From Ruminococcus sp. (GTDB lineage Bacteria > Bacillota > Clostridia > Oscillospirales > Ruminococcaceae), in contig NZ_JAFYYT010000009.1 in the NCBI RefSeq assembly GCF_017549005.1, forward strand, positions 1 to 64,000: DNA of 64,000 nucleotides, in the 5' to 3' direction. Below, piece by piece: positions 60,070 to 64,000 of the stretch. Position numbers and translations under genes: made by a program. The stretch's first letter is position 1, and each line of letters starts with the position of its first letter. The notes under the pieces are model-generated. The model saw nothing but the letters and a program-made list of their open reading frames with translations. It did no database searches and had not been told where the DNA came from.

Positions 60070-61425
60070 TTACTGTAAGAAGCCCTTATGATGACGCATC
60101 ATAAGATGTGATTCAAGTGTTCTTGTTGTTTCGAGAGCAACTGATACTGCAATGAGTATCGTTGTACCACCCATTGAAAGCTGCTGCAGCTCATGATCTG
60201 CCATAGCCATGAAGATCGGGATAACTGCAATGAAGCCGAGGAAGATAGCACCCACGAGAGAGATCTTGTTGAGTACTCTCTGGATATAATCAGATGTGGG
60301 CTTACCGGGTCTGATACCGGGGATACCGCCGTTTGACTGACGGAGATTGTTTGCTATCTCAATAGGATTGTACTGGATCGAAACGTAGAAGTAGTTGAAC
60401 GCGATAACGAGCAGGAAGTAAATTACAGCGTAACCCCAGCCTCTTGTGCTGAAGAAATCGCAGAACTTGCTGTAGAAGCTGCCGTCATGCGGATTCTGTT
60501 TGAACATCTGTATAGCAGATGGGAGAGACATAAACGACATAGCGAAGATGATAGGCATAACGCCGCTCATAATTACCTTTATCGGGATATGTGTCTTCTG
60601 TCCGCCGTACTGTTTTCTGCCGACTACGCGCTTTGCGTACTGTATCGGGATACGTCTTTCCGCCTCATTCATAAAGACGATAAAGCCGATCTCGAAGATT
60701 ATGAATGCAAGGTATGCAAGTGATATCCAGAGGTACTTACCGTTCTGTCCGGTCTTGATGCTGTCTCTTGTAAGTCTTATAAGAAGTGCAGCGTCATTCG
60801 GGAATCTTGCTGCAATACCTGCAAAGAGTATGATAGAGATACCGTTTCCGATACCCTTATCGCTGACTCTGTTACCCATCCATACAACTATGAGCGCGCC
60901 TGCAACGAACAGTGCGATGATTACGAAGGCTGCAAAAACGCCCTCGCCGCCCGTTTTATACTTCAGAGCATTGCCGATAACATTGCCGTCCTTGTCTTCA
61001 ACGCCGTTTGTATGCTTAAGAGTAAGATAATAAGCAAACGACATGAATACCGCAAGTACCATTGCTACGAAAGCAGTGATCTTTTCGATCTTCTTTCTTC
61101 CCTCTTCGCCCTCGTCGCGCATTCGCTCGAGAGGAGGCAGTGCATATGTCAGCAGCTGCATAATGATGGAAGCGTTGATGAACGGTGTTATCGAAAGTGA
61201 GAACACAGTTGCCTTTTCAAGTGCGTTACCTGTGATAGTATTCAGATAATCGAGGATACCGCCGTCCTTTGCGTTGTTCTCCATCCATGCCCTTACTACT
61301 TCGGTATTGATGAAGGGAACAGTTACGGCACATCCGAATCTGAACAGTATTATCATGAGTAATGTGTATAAGATCTTTTTGCGTATCTCGGGTACACCCC
61401 ACGCTTTTTTCAGCGTATGGAACAC
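60070..61425 (-). CDS. secY: Protein translocase channel SecY
   Basis: 451 residues, ten membrane spans. The N terminus is FHTLKKAWGVPEIRKKILYTLLMI; FINASIIMQLLTYALPPLERM, RRIPIQYAKRVVGRKQYGG and NLRQSNGGIPGIRPGKPT are the family blocks. Starts with GTG one base after the rplO stop, with GAGGTG inside the end of rplO. Confidence 0.97.
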   Translation of the reverse strand: MFHTLKKAWGVPEIRKKILYTLLMIILFRFGCAVTVPFINTEVVRAWMENNAKDGGILDYLNTITGNALEKATVFSLSITPFINASIIMQLLTYALPPLERMRDEGEEGRKKIEKITAFVAMVLAVFMSFAYYLTLKHTNGVEDKDGNVIGNALKYKTGGEGVFAAFVIIALFVAGALIVVWMGNRVSDKGIGNGISIILFAGIAARFPNDAALLIRLTRDSIKTGQNGKYLWISLAYLAFIIFEIGFIVFMNEAERRIPIQYAKRVVGRKQYGGQKTHIPIKVIMSGVMPIIFAMSFMSLPSAIQMFKQNPHDGSFYSKFCDFFSTRGWGYAVIYFLLVIAFNYFYVSIQYNPIEIANNLRQSNGGIPGIRPGKPTSDYIQRVLNKISLVGAIFLGFIAVIPIFMAMADHELQQLSMGGTTILIAVSVALETTRTLESHLMMRHHKGFLQ

Positions 61426-61426
61426 A

Positions 61427-61867
61427 TTACATCACCTCAGTCTTTCCGCCTGCCTTTTCTATCTTCTCAACAGCGCTCTGTGAGAATTTTGCAGCTTTAA
61501 CTGTCAGCTTAGCGGTAAGCTCTCCATTTCCGAGGATCTTTACTCCGTCATTTAACTTCTTAACGAGACCGGAAGCTACGAGGAGCTCTGTGTCTACTAC
61601 TGTACCGTCCTTGAACTTGTTAAGATCGGAAACGTTAACGATAGCATACTTTGTAGCGAAGATGTTGTTGAAGCCTCTCTTAGGGATTCTTCTTGCGAGT
61701 GGCATCTGACCGCCTTCAAAGCCGATCCTTACGCCGCCGCCGCTACGAGCATTCTGACCCTTGTGGCCCTTACCTGCTGTCTTGCCGTTACCCGAACCGT
61801 GGCCTCTGCCTATACGCTTTACAGCCTTGTTGGAATCGAGTGCAGGTGTTAATTCATGAATTTTCAT
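61427..61867 (-). CDS. rplO: 50S ribosomal protein L15
   Basis: 146 residues; Gly-rich start with [27 protein letters not shown] and [19 protein letters not shown]. Directly precedes secY. GGAGG site before the ATG. Confidence 0.97.
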   Translation of the reverse strand: MKIHELTPALDSNKAVKRIGRGHGSGNGKTAGKGHKGQNARSGGGVRIGFEGGQMPLARRIPKRGFNNIFATKYAIVNVSDLNKFKDGTVVDTELLVASGLVKKLNDGVKILGNGELTAKLTVKAAKFSQSAVEKIEKAGGKTEVM

Positions 61868-61885
61868 ATCGTTGCACCTCCTTGT

Positions 61886-62062
61886 TTACGCTTCTGTAAC
61901 CTCAACGAGGTGTGAGATCTTCTTGATTTTTCCGTTTGTCTGCTCGTTGTCGGGCTGTGTTGTAACATCTCCGACTTTTCTGAGGCCAAGTGACTCAGCA
62001 GTAGCGATCTGGTCCTGCTTTCTGCCGATGAGGCTCTTTACAAGCTTGATATTCTTTGCCAT
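61886..62062 (-). CDS. rpmD: 50S ribosomal protein L30
   Basis: 58 residues: [38 protein letters not shown] and [14 protein letters not shown]. Typical short L30 with the LGLRK motif. GGAGG site. Between rpsE and rplO. Confidence 0.95.
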   Translation of the reverse strand: MAKNIKLVKSLIGRKQDQIATAESLGLRKVGDVTTQPDNEQTNGKIKKISHLVEVTEA

Positions 62063-62076
62063 TTCTTACTGCCTCC

Positions 62077-62577
62077 TTAACCTAAAATTTCCTTAACAGA
62101 CTTGCCTCTCTTAGCTGCTACGTCCTTAGCGGAAGTGCAGTTTACGAGACCGTCGATAGTAGCTCTTACTACGTTGCAGGGATTGTTTGAACGAAGTGAC
62201 TTTGTTCTGATATCCTTGATGCCTGCAACCTCGATCACGGCACGAACAGGGCCGCCTGCGATAACGCCGGTACCGGGTGCAGCGGGCTTCATAAGAACTC
62301 TGCCTGCGCCGAATGCGCCAACGATTTCGTGTGGGATAGTAGTTCCCTTGAGAGCGACCTTTACAAGGTTCTTCTTTGCGTCCTCGATGCCCTTACGGAT
62401 AGCATCGGGAACTTCTCCTGACTTTCCGAGGCCAAAGCCGACTGTACCGTTTCCGTCGCCTACAACAACGAGTGCTGAGAACTTCATGATACGGCCGCCC
62501 TTAACTGTCTTTGATACACGGTTGATAGCAACAACCTTCTCAACGAACTCAGGAGCCTGTGTTTCGATATTAGCCAT
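62077..62577 (-). CDS. rpsE: 30S ribosomal protein S5
   Basis: 166 residues. S5 RNA-binding and C-terminal domains: [41 protein letters not shown], and the P-loop-like [16 protein letters not shown] site before the ATG. Confidence 0.97.
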   Translation of the reverse strand: MANIETQAPEFVEKVVAINRVSKTVKGGRIMKFSALVVVGDGNGTVGFGLGKSGEVPDAIRKGIEDAKKNLVKVALKGTTIPHEIVGAFGAGRVLMKPAAPGTGVIAGGPVRAVIEVAGIKDIRTKSLRSNNPCNVVRATIDGLVNCTSAKDVAAKRGKSVKEILG

Positions 62578-62592
62578 TGTTTTACCTCCCTC

Positions 62593-62952
62593 TTAGAACT
62601 TTAATCCGTTTTCACGTGCGCCCTCTGCGAGTTCCTTGACTCTGCCGTGGTAGAGGTAGCCGCCTCTGTCGAAAACTACTTCGCTGATACCCTTGTCAGC
62701 TGCGTTCTTAGCGATCATCTCGCCGACCTTGCGAGCACCCTCAACGTTGCTGCCGTTGCCCTCAAAGCCCTTATCCATGCTTGATGCAGAAGCAAGAGTA
62801 ACGCCGTTTACATCATCGATAAGCTGAGCATAGATGTGCTTTGTCGAACGGAACACATTCAGACGGGGACGCTCGGGAGTTCCTGAGATCTTTGCACGAA
62901 CTCTGCGGTGTCTCTTTAATCTTGCCTTATTGCTGTCAAATTTCTTAATCAT
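62593..62952 (-). CDS. rplR: 50S ribosomal protein L18
   Basis: 119 residues, starting [19 protein letters not shown], with [20 protein letters not shown] and [26 protein letters not shown]. Binds 5S rRNA. AAGGAG site. Confidence 0.97.
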   Translation of the reverse strand: MIKKFDSNKARLKRHRRVRAKISGTPERPRLNVFRSTKHIYAQLIDDVNGVTLASASSMDKGFEGNGSNVEGARKVGEMIAKNAADKGISEVVFDRGGYLYHGRVKELAEGARENGLKF

Positions 62953-62971
62953 AGCAATTTGCTCCTTTTAA

Positions 62972-63517
62972 TTACTTCTTGCCCTTACCAGCTTTACCTT
63001 CCTTGCGGATGATATGCTCGCCTTCGTATCTGATACCCTTGCCCTTGTACGGCTCAGGTGGACGCTTTTCGCGTATCTCAGCTGCAAACTGACCTACAGC
63101 CTGCTTGTCGATACCGTTTACTATGATCTTGTTGGGCTGAGGAACTTCAAGCTTGATAGCGTCTGTATCCTCGAATACAACAGGATGTGAGAAGCCAAGG
63201 TTAAGAGTTACCTTGTTGCCGCTCTTTGCTGCACGGTAGCCGACACCCTCGATCTCGAGAGTCTTTGAATATCCGTTTGTTACACCCTCAACCATGTTGT
63301 GGATGAGTGTTCTTGTAAGACCGTGAAGTGAACGAAGACGCTTGTCGTCGTTAGGTCTTGTTACTGTTACAGTGCCGTTCTCGACCTCAATGCCGAGCTC
63401 TGTGCTGAACTGTCTTGAAAGCTGACCCTTAGGTCCCTTTACAGTGATAAGATTGTTTTCGTTCTTAACCTCTACACCTGCAGGAACGCTGATGGGCATT
63501 TTACCGATTCTTGACAT
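62972..63517 (-). CDS. rplF: 50S ribosomal protein L6
   Basis: 181 residues. [16 protein letters not shown] at the N terminus, LTVKGPKG-type motif, and [28 protein letters not shown] at the end. AGGAGG site. Between rpsH and rplR. Confidence 0.97.
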   Translation of the reverse strand: MSRIGKMPISVPAGVEVKNENNLITVKGPKGQLSRQFSTELGIEVENGTVTVTRPNDDKRLRSLHGLTRTLIHNMVEGVTNGYSKTLEIEGVGYRAAKSGNKVTLNLGFSHPVVFEDTDAIKLEVPQPNKIIVNGIDKQAVGQFAAEIREKRPPEPYKGKGIRYEGEHIIRKEGKAGKGKK

Positions 63518-63532
63518 AATCAGTTTTCCTCC

Positions 63533-63931
63533 TTACCAGATGTATGCAAGGACTTCGCCGCCGACATTGAGCTCTCTTGCCTTCTTGTCAGTTACGATTC
63601 CCTTTGATGTTGAAACGATTGCGATACCAAGGCCTTTTCTTACCTTAGGCATATCCGCGCAGCTTGAATAGATACGCAGACCGGGCTTAGAAACTCTTCT
63701 AAGGCCTGTTATAACAGGAGACTTATTGTCGCCGTATTTAAGCGTGATCCTGATAACACCCTGCTTTCCGTCCTCAATGAGCTGGAAGCCCTTTACATAT
63801 CCCTCGTCTACGAGGATCTGTGTAATGTCCTTCTTTACTCTTGAAGCGGGAACGTCAACTGTGGCGTGCTTTGCAGTATTCGCATTGCGAATTCTTGTTA
63901 AAAGATCAGCGATTGTATCAGTTATCTGCAT
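63533..63931 (-). CDS. rpsH: 30S ribosomal protein S8
   Basis: 132 residues; [21 protein letters not shown] at the N terminus, and the C-terminal [39 protein letters not shown] site. In E. coli S8 represses the spc operon by binding the mRNA. Confidence 0.97.
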   Translation of the reverse strand: MQITDTIADLLTRIRNANTAKHATVDVPASRVKKDITQILVDEGYVKGFQLIEDGKQGVIRITLKYGDNKSPVITGLRRVSKPGLRIYSSCADMPKVRKGLGIAIVSTSKGIVTDKKARELNVGGEVLAYIW

Positions 63932-63955
63932 GCCGAATGACCTCCTTTTTGTATT

Positions 63956-64000
63956 TTACCAGCTTGCCTTTTTAACACCAGGAATCTGACCGTCGTGTGC
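63956..64000 (-). CDS. rpsN: 30S ribosomal protein S14, C-terminal part (cut by the window edge)
   Basis: The last 14 codons before the stop read AHDGQIPGVKKASW, the end of zinc-type S14, whose usual ending is GQIPGVKKASW. The rest is outside the window. The S8 start lies 25 bases further on. Confidence 0.85.
   Translation of the reverse strand, partial: AHDGQIPGVKKASW

Overview
The window reads as chromosome of an anaerobic, fibre-degrading Firmicute of the Ruminococcus type (Clostridia, Oscillospirales). Four things point there: a dockerin-bearing expansin, a Gram-positive type IV pilus locus with several pilins resembling the adhesion pilins of Ruminococcus albus, a HrcA/CIRCE-controlled groESL, and clostridial sporulation genes (ylbJ, yqfC, yqfD and a Spo0A-like gene). 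I cannot name the species. No phage, insertion sequence, CRISPR array or tRNA was found.

Layout. (1) 1-330: two tandem consensus promoters firing leftwards into what looks like the leader of an rRNA operon beyond the left edge. (2) 391-16600: a type IV pilus locus. Five small pilin genes on the minus strand each have their own consensus promoter, and four have a clear terminator. Then come pilT and pilB (minus), pilD (plus), and a second minus-strand operon pilC, pilMN fusion, pilO, a 965-residue surface protein and two pilin-like genes. (3) 17036-25424: uvrC, a DUF5662 gene, a LacI-type regulator, a small Cys-rich secreted protein, a 53-residue gene, a TPR protein and an 824-residue low-complexity protein. 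(4) 25985-42440 (plus): a glycosyltransferase and a WG-repeat-like protein, then purine synthesis genes purE, purC, purF, purM, purN, purO, AICAR transformylase and purD. These are interleaved with DUF4272, HAD, expansin, CmpB-like, lipoprotein and membrane-protein genes. (5) 43404-45433: groEL and groES behind a perfect CIRCE. (6) 45531-49920: ylbJ (minus), then yqfC, yqfD, a Tim44-like zinc-ribbon protein and a Spo0A homologue with a ruined receiver domain. (7) 49996-53974: a response regulator, histidine kinase and HtrA protease. (8) 53971-64000 (minus): a TIGR04086 membrane protein, yajC, and the spc/alpha ribosomal region from rpsN (cut by the right edge) to rplQ, with secY, adk, map, a KOW protein, infA and rpoA.

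How the genes work together. PilB and PilT power extension and retraction, PilC is the platform, PilMN-PilO the alignment complex, PilD the prepilin peptidase, and the pilins and 965-residue protein the fibre and its likely ligand-binding parts. The purine genes cover most steps from PRPP to IMP, but with an unusual PurF that lacks its glutaminase cysteine and with PurO plus a stand-alone AICAR transformylase in place of bifunctional PurH. The kinase, regulator and HtrA resemble a cell-envelope stress module.

Most noteworthy: the Spo0A-like protein without phospho-acceptor, the half-dockerin expansin inside the purine cluster, the Cys-less PurF, the individually promoted pilin genes, and an HtrA with a Gln/Asn/Tyr repeat tail.
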